NCBI GenBank assembly: GCA_965227255.1
Contig: CBDDFS010000005.1
Coordinates: forward strand, 1 to 64,000
Length of the DNA stretch: 64,000 nt
Reading direction: 5' to 3'
Source of the DNA: CBDDFS01 sp965227255
Lineage (GTDB): Bacteria; Bacteroidota; Bacteroidia; Flavobacteriales_E; Vicingaceae
How positions within the stretch are numbered: the stretch's first letter is position 1; each line of letters begins with the position of its first letter. Below are positions 32,253 through 40,858 of the stretch, piece by piece. Under the pieces are notes generated by a model that was not told where the DNA came from, ran no database searches, and worked only from the letters and a program-made list of their open reading frames with translations. A program made the translations under genes and the position numbers.

Positions 32253-34253
32253 ATGGATCAATTTATCGTATCAGCCCGCAAGTATCGTCCCGACACTTTT
32301 GAGAGTGTTGTAGGTCAAAGTCATGTCACCGAGACTTTAAAAAATGCCATTCGCAGCAATCACCTTGCTCAGGCATTCCTTTTCAGCGGTCCCAGAGGTG
32401 TGGGTAAAACCACCTGCGCAAGGATACTGGCTAAAACGGTAAACTGCTTTAACCGAAGTGAAGAAATTGAAGCGTGCAATGAGTGCGAATCTTGCGAGTC
32501 TTTTAATGAAGGTCACAGCCTGAACATTTATGAATTGGATGCCGCATCTAATAATGGTGTAGACGACATTCGTAACTTAATTGAACAAGTGCGATTTGCA
32601 CCTCAGATCGGAACGAAGAAGGTTTACATTATTGATGAGGTTCACATGTTGTCACCCGCTGCCTTCAATGCTTTCCTCAAGACTCTTGAAGAACCACCTT
32701 CTCACGCTATGTTTATTCTGGCCACTACAGAAAAGCACAAGATCATTCCAACCGTTTTATCGAGATGTCAGATTTTCGATTTCAACAGGATTGATAATCA
32801 GGACATGGTTCGAAGTCTTGAAAAAATTGCACAAAAAGAAAATGTCAGTGCTGAAAACGATGCATTGCATCTTATAGCTCAGAAATCAGATGGAAGCCTG
32901 AGGGATGCACTTTCTATGTTCGATCAGATGGTGACCTATTCCGGGAACAGTCTGACCTATGCTTCCGTGGTTCAAAACCTGAGCATATTGGGTACCGACT
33001 ATTTCTTCGATGCTACCGACCATTTGGTTTCAGGTGATATTTCTTCAGCCTTGAATCTGTTTAATGATATTCTGCAGAAGGGATTTGATGGACACAATTT
33101 CATTCTTGGTCTTGCCGAACATATGAGAAATCTATTGGTCGCTCAAGATCACCGAACTCTGGACCTTTTGAATGTTGGTCCACAGATAAAAGAAAAATAT
33201 TCGGAGCAAACATTAAGGGTTTCAGCAGGCTTTCTTTTAAAGGCCCTGAATCTGCTGAGTAAAGCAGATCTGAATTACAAATCGGCAAAGAATCAAAGAC
33301 TACTGGTTGAGATTTGTCTTATCAATCTTGCAAACCTCTCATCAAAGACTGCAAGTTCAGAGCAAGCCCCTGTTCAAAAATCTCAGGTACAGGAAAAGCC
33401 TCAGGAAGTAAAAAAAAAACTAACTGAAAATACTGAAGAAGCGCCGAAATCAGAAGTTGTTCAAAAAGATGAATTAGTTCAGGTCAAAGTCGAGGAAAAA
33501 GAACCGGAGCCAACACCTCCTGTAAAATCGTCTGAAATTGTTGAGAAGGAAGTTGAGAAAGTTATTCGCAACAAAGAGGTCAAAAAAGACGAAATACAGG
33601 AAGTAAAGACGACGCCTTCAATTGAAGATTCCGCTGAAAAAGAAATTCAGAAAACTGATGTCAAATCAGAAGAGCCTCTTGAGAAATCTGAAGAGCCTCT
33701 TGAGAAATCTGAAGAGCCTCTTGAGAAATCAAAAGAACCTGTTAAACAGCATGTCACAAGTGAGACCCCAAACTCTGATTTCAGTCAGGGAATAGCTACT
33801 GGTTCACTTTCTATAAGCTCCTTCACTGAAGAAGAAGAAATAATCGAAACTAATGAGGAAGAAGAAGGAGAAACCATAGTTCGGTTCAAAGAAGCGGTCA
33901 ATGCCGACAAACTGACCTCAAGTTGGAACAAGCTCAAAAAGAAATATCAATCAGAGGGAAGGATGAACCTGTATACAACCCTCTCAACTTATGAAGCACA
34001 GGTTGTAGATGACGATCATGTTGTGGTGACATATGACAATGAATCTCAGGCTGAGATCATATCTAGGGAAAAACAGAATATTCTGGATTTCCTTCGACAG
34101 GATCTTAAAAATGATCTGCTTCAACTTAAGCTCAGCATATCTGACAAGCCATACCAAAAGGCTTTTACGGATGCTGAAAAGTTGAAAAAAATGATTGAGA
34201 AAAATCCAAATATCAACGAATTGAAAGATCGACTTGATCTCGATCTTATGTAA
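32253..34253 (+). CDS. dnaX: DNA polymerase III subunits gamma and tau
   Basis: A 666-residue clamp-loader ATPase. Walker A GPRGVGKTT (46-54), zinc ligands Cys65, Cys75, Cys78 and Cys81, Walker B IIDEVH (126-131), SRC sensor (170-172), then domain III to about residue 365. From 370 to 540 the protein is a charged Glu/Lys/Pro linker that contains three perfect-length copies of a seven-residue repeat (SEEPLEK). A C-terminal domain (about 545-666) matches tau-type tails (SSWNKLKKKYQSEGRMNLYTTL). At 33410-33419 there is a run of ten A in codons Val386-Lys-Lys-Lys389, just after the ATPase core. Adding one A gives a TGA three codons later; losing one gives a TAA. This resembles the slippage site that makes the short gamma form in Thermus dnaX. 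It is followed after 21 bases by the M16 peptidase gene. Confidence 0.95.
   Translation: MDQFIVSARKYRPDTFESVVGQSHVTETLKNAIRSNHLAQAFLFSGPRGVGKTTCARILAKTVNCFNRSEEIEACNECESCESFNEGHSLNIYELDAASNNGVDDIRNLIEQVRFAPQIGTKKVYIIDEVHMLSPAAFNAFLKTLEEPPSHAMFILATTEKHKIIPTVLSRCQIFDFNRIDNQDMVRSLEKIAQKENVSAENDALHLIAQKSDGSLRDALSMFDQMVTYSGNSLTYASVVQNLSILGTDYFFDATDHLVSGDISSALNLFNDILQKGFDGHNFILGLAEHMRNLLVAQDHRTLDLLNVGPQIKEKYSEQTLRVSAGFLLKALNLLSKADLNYKSAKNQRLLVEICLINLANLSSKTASSEQAPVQKSQVQEKPQEVKKKLTENTEEAPKSEVVQKDELVQVKVEEKEPEPTPPVKSSEIVEKEVEKVIRNKEVKKDEIQEVKTTPSIEDSAEKEIQKTDVKSEEPLEKSEEPLEKSEEPLEKSKEPVKQHVTSETPNSDFSQGIATGSLSISSFTEEEEIIETNEEEEGETIVRFKEAVNADKLTSSWNKLKKKYQSEGRMNLYTTLSTYEAQVVDDDHVVVTYDNESQAEIISREKQNILDFLRQDLKNDLLQLKLSISDKPYQKAFTDAEKLKKMIEKNPNINELKDRLDLDLM
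33408..33428 (+). promoter_or_regulatory. candidate transcriptional slippage site in dnaX (A10)
   Basis: Ten consecutive A (33410-33419) read as GTA AAA AAA AAA CTA. With eleven A the frame becomes ...AAA ACT AAC TGA (391-residue product); with nine A it becomes ...AAA AAC TAA (389 residues). Either product would keep the ATPase core and zinc finger and lose the tau tail. Confidence 0.55.
33666..33740 (+). repeat. 21-bp tandem repeat in the dnaX linker
   Basis: Three 21-bp copies (33666-33686, 33687-33707, 33708-33728) that differ at one or two bases and encode SEEPLEK each time, plus a degenerate partial fourth copy to 33740. In frame, so copy number can vary without breaking dnaX. Confidence 0.85.
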
Positions 34254-34274
34254 ATGTTATAACCAATCACTATT

Positions 34275-37202
34275 ATGAAAGCCAACATCAAACTCATTGC
34301 GAGCATCGCAATGTTCTTTCCACTTTTATTCACTTCTTGCGACACGACAGAGAAGGAAACATCCAAATATCCTTTTCAGGAAGTTGAAAATGATCCACTT
34401 CAAACAAGGATATACACACTGAACAACGGATTGACCGTCTATTTATCTGTTAATAAGGACGAGCCACGCGTGCAAACGAACATTGCCGTTCGTGCAGGAA
34501 GTAAGTATGATCCTGCAGAAACAACAGGACTTGCTCACTATTTGGAACATATGCTCTTCAAGGGGAATTCGAAAATCGCTTCGCTTGACTGGGAGGCTGA
34601 AAAGGTCTTATTAAAGCAGATCTCTGACCTGTATGAAGCTCATAGAAAGACCGATGACCCTGAAGAAAAAAACAGGATCTATGGTCAGATCGACAGCATT
34701 TCTCAGGTTGCCGCTCAGTATGTAGTACCAAATGAATATGATAAGATGATTTCATCCCTTGGAGCAAAGGGAACCAATGCATATACATCATTTGAAAGAA
34801 CAGTTTATGTCAACGACATTCCGTCCAATGAGCTGGAAAAATGGATGACGCTGGAATCAGAAAGATTTAAGGAATTGACTTTGAGATTATTTCACACGGA
34901 ATTGGAGGCTGTTTATGAAGAATTCAACAGAAGTCAGGACAATGATTACAGAAAGCAATTCTTTGGTCTACTGGAATTACTTTTTCCAACGCACCAATAT
35001 GGAACACAAACTACGATTGGAGAAGGAGAACACCTGAAGAATCCTTCAATGGAGAATATTCATGACTATTTTGACAAGTATTATGTACCAAACAATATGG
35101 CCATTATTCTTGCCGGAGACATCGATTATGATGAGACCATCGAAATGATCGACAGACATTTTGGAAATTGGGTTTCGAAAGATGTGCCTTCTTACACACC
35201 ACCGGTCGAAGAACCGATTGCAGAAGTAAAAAGTCTGGAGGTTTTTGGACCAAACACGGAAAGATTAAGTATGGCATTTCGCCTGGGTGGGATAGATACT
35301 AAAGATGCTCTTTATCTGAAGTTGATGGATGGACTCCTTTCCAATGGAAAAGCCGGTCTGATCGACATCAACCTTATGCAGAAACAGGAAGTTCTGGAGG
35401 CATATAGTAATCCAATGATATTGAAGGATTACAGCATGTTCTATCTGATGGCTACACCGAAAAACGGACAAAGCCTGGATGAAGCCAAAGAACTATTACT
35501 GGCTCAGATCGAAAAGATCAAAAAAGGTGAATTTGAAGATTGGCTTCCTGAAGCCGTGGTTAATAACTTCAAATTGAGTGAAACCAGATATGCTCAAAGC
35601 AACTCATATCGAGGATACATGCTAACAGATGCTTTTATTCTGGAGCAAGATTGGGCCAAGGTGGTGAATACCAATAATGAGTTGGCCAAAATTTCCAAAG
35701 AAGACATCATGGCATTTGCCAATGAGAACCTAAAAGATAACTATGTAGTTGTCTATAAAAGAAATGGAATTGACACAACGGTTTATAAGGTTGACAAACC
35801 GGCCATTACACCAGTTGACATAAACAGGGACAATCAATCTGAATTTGCAATGGCCTTCGATACATTGCCAGAAATGAGACTCAAACCATTGTTCCTCGAT
35901 TTCGAAAAAGACATTAACAAAGACAAAGTTCGAAGTGATATCGATTACTACAGTATCAGAAACACGGAGAATGGATTGTTCGAGCTGGAATACGTACTTG
36001 AAATGGGAAGAAATCATGATCTGGAAATGGCCATGGCCATTGATTACCTTCCATTCCTGGGATCTAGTCAATACAACGCTGAAGAGCTGACTAAAGAATT
36101 CTTCAAGCTTGGTGTGGACTTTGATGTATTCACTTCAAGCGACAAGATCTATGTAACACTTTCAGGATTGCAGGAATCATTTGAACCTGGACTTAAGTTA
36201 TTTGAAAGCCTTCTTGCCGATCCGGTTGCAGATGAAGAAGCCCTTGCAAAAATGATCAGCAACACATGGAAAGAAAGAGAGGATAACAAAAAGGAAAAAT
36301 ATTACATCCATAGGGCAGGTATGGGAAGCTATGCCAAATATGGTCCCGACAATCCTTTCAAACACAAATTGTCGATTGAGGAAATGGAAGCGATCAAAGC
36401 GGATGAATTGATAAACAAGATCAAGCAGCTTACAAGCTACGAGCATTTTGTCTTCTATTATGGACCTGCGGAAGATGACGTCATCCTTTCAGCTTTGAAA
36501 GAGCATCATAAATGTCCTGACGCACTCATGGCCTTGCCGGAAGAAAAGCAATTTCCTGAGTTGGAAACCGGCGACAATCTGGTATACTTTGTTGATTATG
36601 ATATGGTTCAGACGGAACTGTTGATGATCAATAAATCACAATTGTTTAACAAGGATCTAATGCCATATGCCAATATATTCAACGAATACTTTGGAGCCGG
36701 ACTATCTTCTATTGTATTCCAGGAAATCAGGGAGTCTAAGGCTCTTGCTTACTCGGCCTACAGTTACTATTCAACACCGGGTAGAAAGGATAAAAGTCAT
36801 TATTTACAGGCTTATATAGGAACACAGACAAACAAACTTGGACAGGCAACTGACGCAATCAGGGAACTGCTCAATAACATGCCGGAAGCTGAAGGCCAAT
36901 TTCAGGATGCGAAAACAGCAGCTCTCAAGAAAATAGAAACAGACAGGGTTACAAGGAGCTCAATTTTCTGGACATACTATACGGCCAAACAAAGAGGATT
37001 AAGTGAAGACATTAGAAAGAGTCTTTATTCAGAAATTGGTCAGATGGAAATGAGTGATCTCAAGAATTTCTTCGACTCAAACATTAAGGGCAGAAACTTC
37101 ACCTACTGTGTGATCGGTAAGCGAGATGAAGTTGATTTCGAGGCACTTAAAAAACTAGGAACTGTCAAAGAATTAAGTCTGGAAGAAGTATTCGGATATT
37201 GA
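34275..37202 (+). CDS. M16 family zinc metallopeptidase, lipoprotein
   Basis: A 975-residue peptidase of the pitrilysin/insulinase family. Lipoprotein signal ends PLLFTSC, Cys22. The inverted zinc motif HXXEH is at His88-Tyr-Leu-Glu91-His92 (GLAHYLEHMLFKGN), with the third ligand Glu in the ELEAVYEEFNRSQDND stretch near residue 215. The protein is double-length: a second, inactive M16 half occupies about residues 560-960 (VFQEIRESKALAYSAYSYYSTPG is the conserved arginine/tyrosine loop of the inactive half). It would degrade peptides in the periplasm or on the outer membrane. It starts 21 bases after dnaX and probably shares its transcript. A GGCC hairpin with a T-run lies just after the stop. 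Confidence 0.92.
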   Translation: MKANIKLIASIAMFFPLLFTSCDTTEKETSKYPFQEVENDPLQTRIYTLNNGLTVYLSVNKDEPRVQTNIAVRAGSKYDPAETTGLAHYLEHMLFKGNSKIASLDWEAEKVLLKQISDLYEAHRKTDDPEEKNRIYGQIDSISQVAAQYVVPNEYDKMISSLGAKGTNAYTSFERTVYVNDIPSNELEKWMTLESERFKELTLRLFHTELEAVYEEFNRSQDNDYRKQFFGLLELLFPTHQYGTQTTIGEGEHLKNPSMENIHDYFDKYYVPNNMAIILAGDIDYDETIEMIDRHFGNWVSKDVPSYTPPVEEPIAEVKSLEVFGPNTERLSMAFRLGGIDTKDALYLKLMDGLLSNGKAGLIDINLMQKQEVLEAYSNPMILKDYSMFYLMATPKNGQSLDEAKELLLAQIEKIKKGEFEDWLPEAVVNNFKLSETRYAQSNSYRGYMLTDAFILEQDWAKVVNTNNELAKISKEDIMAFANENLKDNYVVVYKRNGIDTTVYKVDKPAITPVDINRDNQSEFAMAFDTLPEMRLKPLFLDFEKDINKDKVRSDIDYYSIRNTENGLFELEYVLEMGRNHDLEMAMAIDYLPFLGSSQYNAEELTKEFFKLGVDFDVFTSSDKIYVTLSGLQESFEPGLKLFESLLADPVADEEALAKMISNTWKEREDNKKEKYYIHRAGMGSYAKYGPDNPFKHKLSIEEMEAIKADELINKIKQLTSYEHFVFYYGPAEDDVILSALKEHHKCPDALMALPEEKQFPELETGDNLVYFVDYDMVQTELLMINKSQLFNKDLMPYANIFNEYFGAGLSSIVFQEIRESKALAYSAYSYYSTPGRKDKSHYLQAYIGTQTNKLGQATDAIRELLNNMPEAEGQFQDAKTAALKKIETDRVTRSSIFWTYYTAKQRGLSEDIRKSLYSEIGQMEMSDLKNFFDSNIKGRNFTYCVIGKRDEVDFEALKKLGTVKELSLEEVFGY

Positions 37203-37210
37203 TGTTGATT

Positions 37211-37236
37211 TGGCCAAAATGGCCATCATATTTTTT
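37211..37236 (+). terminator. probable terminator of the M16 peptidase gene
   Basis: TGGCCA, AAA, TGGCCA followed after six bases by six Ts. The stem is short, the loop only three bases, and the T-run is displaced, so this is a moderate candidate. The icd -7 box begins right after it. Confidence 0.45.
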
Positions 37237-37237
37237 C

Positions 37238-37245
37238 TAATTTCG
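37238..37245 (+). promoter_or_regulatory. putative -7 box TAATTTCG of icd
   Basis: One mismatch to TAnnTTTG, 26 bases before the icd ATG. Confidence 0.35.
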
Positions 37246-37271
37246 CAGTCCCAAACAGGCAAGTAATTATC

Positions 37272-38495
37272 ATGGAAAAAATCAAAGTAGCAAATCCCGT
37301 AGTTGAGCTCGACGGAGATGAAATGACAAGAATTATCTGGGCTTTTATTAAGGATAAACTTATCCATCCTTATCTCGATCTTGACATTAAGTATTATGAC
37401 CTTGGTGTTGAAAGTAGGGATGCTACTGATGATCAGATTACTGTAGATGCAGCTGAAGCCATCAAAAAATACAATGTCGGTATTAAATGTGCCACAATCA
37501 CTCCAGACGAGAACAGAGTTGAGGAATTCGGACTGAAACAAATGTGGAGATCTCCAAATGGCACAATCCGTAACATACTTGGAGGAACTGTTTTCAGAGA
37601 ACCAATTCTAATCTCAAATGTACCGAGGTTGGTTCCGGGTTGGACTAAACCGATCTGCATCGGTCGACACGCTTTCGGTGATCAATACAGAGCTACAGAT
37701 ATGGTAGTTAAGGGAAGAGGTAAATTGACTATGACCTTCACTCCGGAAAATGGTGAGCCTGAGACTCATGAGGTTTACGAGTTTGAAGGAGGTGGTGTAG
37801 CACTTTCTATGTATAATACTGATGAATCGATTTACGGATTTGCAAGATCTTGTTTCAATCAGGCAATTAATAAAGGATGGCCGTTGTACATGTCTACCAA
37901 GAATACTATCCTGAAAAAATATGACGGAAGGTTCAAAGACATCTTTGAAGAAGTATATCAGAATGAGTTCAAGTCTATCATGGATGAAAAAGGACTGACT
38001 TATGAGCACAGACTGATTGATGATATGGTTGCAGCAGCTTTGAAATGGAATGGCGGATATGTCTGGGCTTGTAAAAATTACGACGGTGATGTACAGTCAG
38101 ATACAGTTGCTCAGGGATTTGGCTCACTTGGACTGATGACATCAACTTTGGTTACTCCTGATGGTAAAACTATGGAAGCTGAAGCTGCTCACGGAACGGT
38201 TACAAGACACTACAGAGCGCATCAGCAAGGCAAAAAAACGTCAACAAATCCAATTGCCTCTATCTATGCATGGACAAGGGGACTCGCTTTCAGAGGTAAA
38301 TTAGATAACAATCAGGAATTGATCGACTTCTGTCAGACTCTTGAAGACGTTTGTATTGAAACGGTTGAAGGAGGTGTGATGACAAAAGATCTTGCTCTTT
38401 GCATTCATGGAAGGGATTTGAATGAAAGTCATTACGTATCGACCGAAGAGTTTCTCGACGCTCTTGACAAAGGTCTTCAAGCAAAATTCTCCTGA
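37272..38495 (+). CDS. icd: NADP-dependent isocitrate dehydrogenase, eukaryote-like
   Basis: A 407-residue enzyme converting isocitrate to 2-oxoglutarate and CO2 with NADP reduction. It belongs to the homodimeric type II family shared with eukaryotic IDH1/IDH2, not to the E. coli type. Marks: NPVVELDGDEMTRIIW at the start, GIKCATITPDENRVEEF, MWRSPNGTIRNILGGTVFREPI (substrate-binding Ser and Arg), RHAFGDQYRATDMV, YEHRLIDDMVAAALK, DVQSDTVAQGFGSLGLMTS (catalytic Asp) and EAAHGTVTRHYRAHQQGKKTSTNPIAS (NADP loop). It cooperates with aconitase at 28428. A small unknown gene starts 2 bases after its stop. Confidence 0.97.
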   Translation: MEKIKVANPVVELDGDEMTRIIWAFIKDKLIHPYLDLDIKYYDLGVESRDATDDQITVDAAEAIKKYNVGIKCATITPDENRVEEFGLKQMWRSPNGTIRNILGGTVFREPILISNVPRLVPGWTKPICIGRHAFGDQYRATDMVVKGRGKLTMTFTPENGEPETHEVYEFEGGGVALSMYNTDESIYGFARSCFNQAINKGWPLYMSTKNTILKKYDGRFKDIFEEVYQNEFKSIMDEKGLTYEHRLIDDMVAAALKWNGGYVWACKNYDGDVQSDTVAQGFGSLGLMTSTLVTPDGKTMEAEAAHGTVTRHYRAHQQGKKTSTNPIASIYAWTRGLAFRGKLDNNQELIDFCQTLEDVCIETVEGGVMTKDLALCIHGRDLNESHYVSTEEFLDALDKGLQAKFS

Positions 38496-38497
38496 GA

Positions 38498-38944
38498 ATG
38501 TACACGACTCTGGAGCATTTTAAAGAAAGATTCAAACACTTAGAAAAGAAGGGACTCAGAATCCTTGGTATTAAGCTCATTGATCCTGAGAAAAAATCTC
38601 ATGCGATTGAGATTTCCCGTCCATTGATTTTTGATAGCCGAGTTATTCCTGACAGATACGAAGGACTCAGGATAAAAAGAAGAATTCACGGGCCACTTCC
38701 GGAAGAATTTCAGATAGATCGTGAAGCCGTCGACTGGCATAAAAGAGAATATGTCTGGGCTCCGGAAAGATTTGAGAAATATGTTGATCGTGAAGGAGAT
38801 CGAATCAGGAAAGAACTCGGTGATACGGAAATGACTCGGGAAGATATGCTTGACGCCTTATGCTTTGGAAATTTCCAGGCTCACAAGGAAAAAGTAGACC
38901 GTTTGATCTCAGAAGGCAAACTACCACCCTATACTGAAAATTAG
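38498..38944 (+). CDS. small protein of unknown function coupled to icd
   Basis: A 148-residue soluble protein with no family I recognise. It starts at an ATG only 2 bases after the icd stop, so translational coupling is likely. Features: charged helices at both ends (HFKERFKHLEKKGLRILGIKLI; FEKYVDREGDRIRKELGDTEMTREDML), a beta-containing middle (HAIEISRPLIFDSRVIPDRYEGLRIKRR) and a Trp/Tyr-rich stretch (DWHKREYVWAPERFEKY). No signal peptide, Cys clusters or membrane segment is seen. The position suggests a role near isocitrate dehydrogenase, but the sequence gives no mechanism. Confidence 0.6.
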   Translation: MYTTLEHFKERFKHLEKKGLRILGIKLIDPEKKSHAIEISRPLIFDSRVIPDRYEGLRIKRRIHGPLPEEFQIDREAVDWHKREYVWAPERFEKYVDREGDRIRKELGDTEMTREDMLDALCFGNFQAHKEKVDRLISEGKLPPYTEN

Positions 38945-39005
38945 GAGATTCTATTATTCCTCTTTTCTTTTCGTTGGTTCTGATAGCCTAAATGTAACTT
39001 TAGTC

Positions 39006-39035
39006 TTTGCAAAGGCAGATCAATGATTATCTTTG
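39006..39035 (+). promoter_or_regulatory. predicted promoter of the metalloprotease gene (TTTG-N18-TATCTTTG)
   Basis: TTTG at 39006-39009, an 18-base spacer and a perfect -7 box TATCTTTG at 39028-39035; the ATG is at 39056. This is the closest match in the window to the full flavobacterial promoter consensus. Confidence 0.65.
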
Positions 39036-39055
39036 TGTGAAATAACTCCCCTGAC

Positions 39056-40768
39056 ATGAAGAAAATTTTTGTCGCCATCTTAATGGCCTTGTCCTTTTTA
39101 GCCCAGAAATCTCAGGCCCAATGTGCCATGTATCCGGTAAGCCTGGATGACAGAATTGACAATTCTGAAGTCATTATTGAAGGTCAGGTAATCCAAAGAG
39201 AAGGTTTTAGAGATCCCAGTAATGGAAAAATATATACGACCAATGTGATTGAAATTCACAAGATCTTCAAAGGAACTATAACTGACGAAGAACTGGTGGT
39301 GATCAGTCCGGGGGGCGTAATAGAGGATCACGCCGAAAAGGTTACTCCATCCATTCAATTGGAATATGGAACTACTGCCCTTTTCTTTCTTTTTGAGTCG
39401 GATATCACCGGTGATGTTTCTTATGAAAATTTTAAACCATACAGCGGACCTCAGGGATGCATCTATCTAAAAGCGGACGGAAGTGCAGCAGATGTTTTTA
39501 AATCCTATGCTTCAATACAGGAATTATACGCTCTTTTGGAAAATGACCTGGGCCGGAAACAGGTTATAAAAAAGGACGAGATCGAAAAGCAGGTGCAGAA
39601 CAAATCTTTAATTGACATAACATCGGTAACACCTGACACAACCATTGCAGGAATAAAAGAAGAGATTGAAATCAGAGGTTCAGAATTTGGAGCGAATCGA
39701 GGTAGCGGTCAGGTAGAATTTACGAATGCTTCTACAGGTCTTCAATTTGTCAAACCTACTTCCAGCGATTACAGATTTTGGTCGGATACTTTAATCGTGG
39801 TGCGAGTACCTTCCGGTGCGGGAACAGGACCGATAAAAGTGAGTGGAGCTGGGGGTATTGGTATCCAAAACAGTCCTTTTATAAAATTCGCCCAGTTGAA
39901 CTACATTATCACTACTCCAAAACAACCATTTCATAAAGATGATAATCAAAGTGGAGGATTCACCTGGAGACTTTCAACCGGATTCGACAATGACAATGCT
40001 GCTAAGGATGTATTCCTCAGAGCAATGAATAATTGGCGAGACAATACCTGCATCAACTGGGACAATGGAAGTGTTACCAGTTCAAATCAAGCCATTGACG
40101 ATGGAATTAATATCGTGCGCTATGCCAATTCCAATGAACTTCCGAATGGTGTCTTAGGTGTAACCAGAAGTTATTACAGAACCTGCGGACCTCAGACATG
40201 TTATGTTTATGAGATTGATTTGAGTTACAGTCCAACGGTTAACTGGTACAAAGGAACGGGCAATCCAAGTTTCAATCAACATGATATGGAAAGTGTTATT
40301 GTTCATGAATTAGGTCATGCTCATCAATTGGGTCATGTGAACGACGAAGATGATTTTATGTTTGCGACTTTGGGACAGGGAAGAAAGAAAAGAGATTTGA
40401 TCGACAACAATATTGAGGCCGGTCTTTATGTGATGAAGAATAGTGTTATTACCTATGATTGTGGTCCTGATCCGATGGTAGGTGTTCAAGGATGCAGCAT
40501 ACCAGTGGGGATTACAAGTGTAGAAAAACCTTCTTTAAAAATTTATCCTAACCCGGCTTCAAGCCATGTTATTTTTGAAGGAATGGGTCTTGAAAGCAGG
40601 AATGTAAGTCTGATTGATCTGGAGGGCAAAGTGGTTCATGAATTTAGAATTGAGTCTACAAGCACTTCGTATCAATGGCAAATTCCGAGCGATCTGAATG
40701 ACGGAATCTACGTTTTGAGAGATCAGTTAAATGGAGACATGCTGGGTAAGATTAGCATTCAACGATAG
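39056..40768 (+). CDS. secreted matrixin-like metalloprotease with IPT/TIG domain and T9SS signal
   Basis: A 570-residue exported protein. Signal peptide 1-21 (ends KSQAQ). Residues 22-170 are a Cys-containing N-terminal domain (VIIEGQVIQREGFRDPSNGK; TTALFFLFESDITG) of unknown role. Residues 195-285 look like an IPT/TIG Ig-like fold (IEIRGSEFGANRGSGQVEF). The protease domain (about 290-460) ends with HELGHAHQLGH, the extended zinc motif HEXXHxxGxxH with His417, Glu418, His421 and His427; the Met-turn is probably DDFMFAT. The last 75 residues (LKIYPNPASSHVIFEG to GKISIQR) are a type A T9SS domain. It is probably a secreted protease. It has the best promoter in the window. Confidence 0.9.
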   Translation: MKKIFVAILMALSFLAQKSQAQCAMYPVSLDDRIDNSEVIIEGQVIQREGFRDPSNGKIYTTNVIEIHKIFKGTITDEELVVISPGGVIEDHAEKVTPSIQLEYGTTALFFLFESDITGDVSYENFKPYSGPQGCIYLKADGSAADVFKSYASIQELYALLENDLGRKQVIKKDEIEKQVQNKSLIDITSVTPDTTIAGIKEEIEIRGSEFGANRGSGQVEFTNASTGLQFVKPTSSDYRFWSDTLIVVRVPSGAGTGPIKVSGAGGIGIQNSPFIKFAQLNYIITTPKQPFHKDDNQSGGFTWRLSTGFDNDNAAKDVFLRAMNNWRDNTCINWDNGSVTSSNQAIDDGINIVRYANSNELPNGVLGVTRSYYRTCGPQTCYVYEIDLSYSPTVNWYKGTGNPSFNQHDMESVIVHELGHAHQLGHVNDEDDFMFATLGQGRKKRDLIDNNIEAGLYVMKNSVITYDCGPDPMVGVQGCSIPVGITSVEKPSLKIYPNPASSHVIFEGMGLESRNVSLIDLEGKVVHEFRIESTSTSYQWQIPSDLNDGIYVLRDQLNGDMLGKISIQR

Positions 40769-40791
40769 TTTTAAAGTCTGATTTTCAGGTT

Positions 40792-40811
40792 CAAGCAATT
40801 CGAATTGCTTG
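40792..40811. repeat. 20-bp perfect palindrome between two T9SS cargo genes
   Basis: CAAGCAATTCGAATTGCTTG is its own reverse complement. It follows the metalloprotease stop by 23 bases and is not followed by a clear T-run, so it may be a weak terminator or an operator for the next gene. Confidence 0.6.
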
Positions 40812-40858
40812 CTTTCTCAAAATGATTGATTATTTTTAATAGCATCAATCAACATGCT

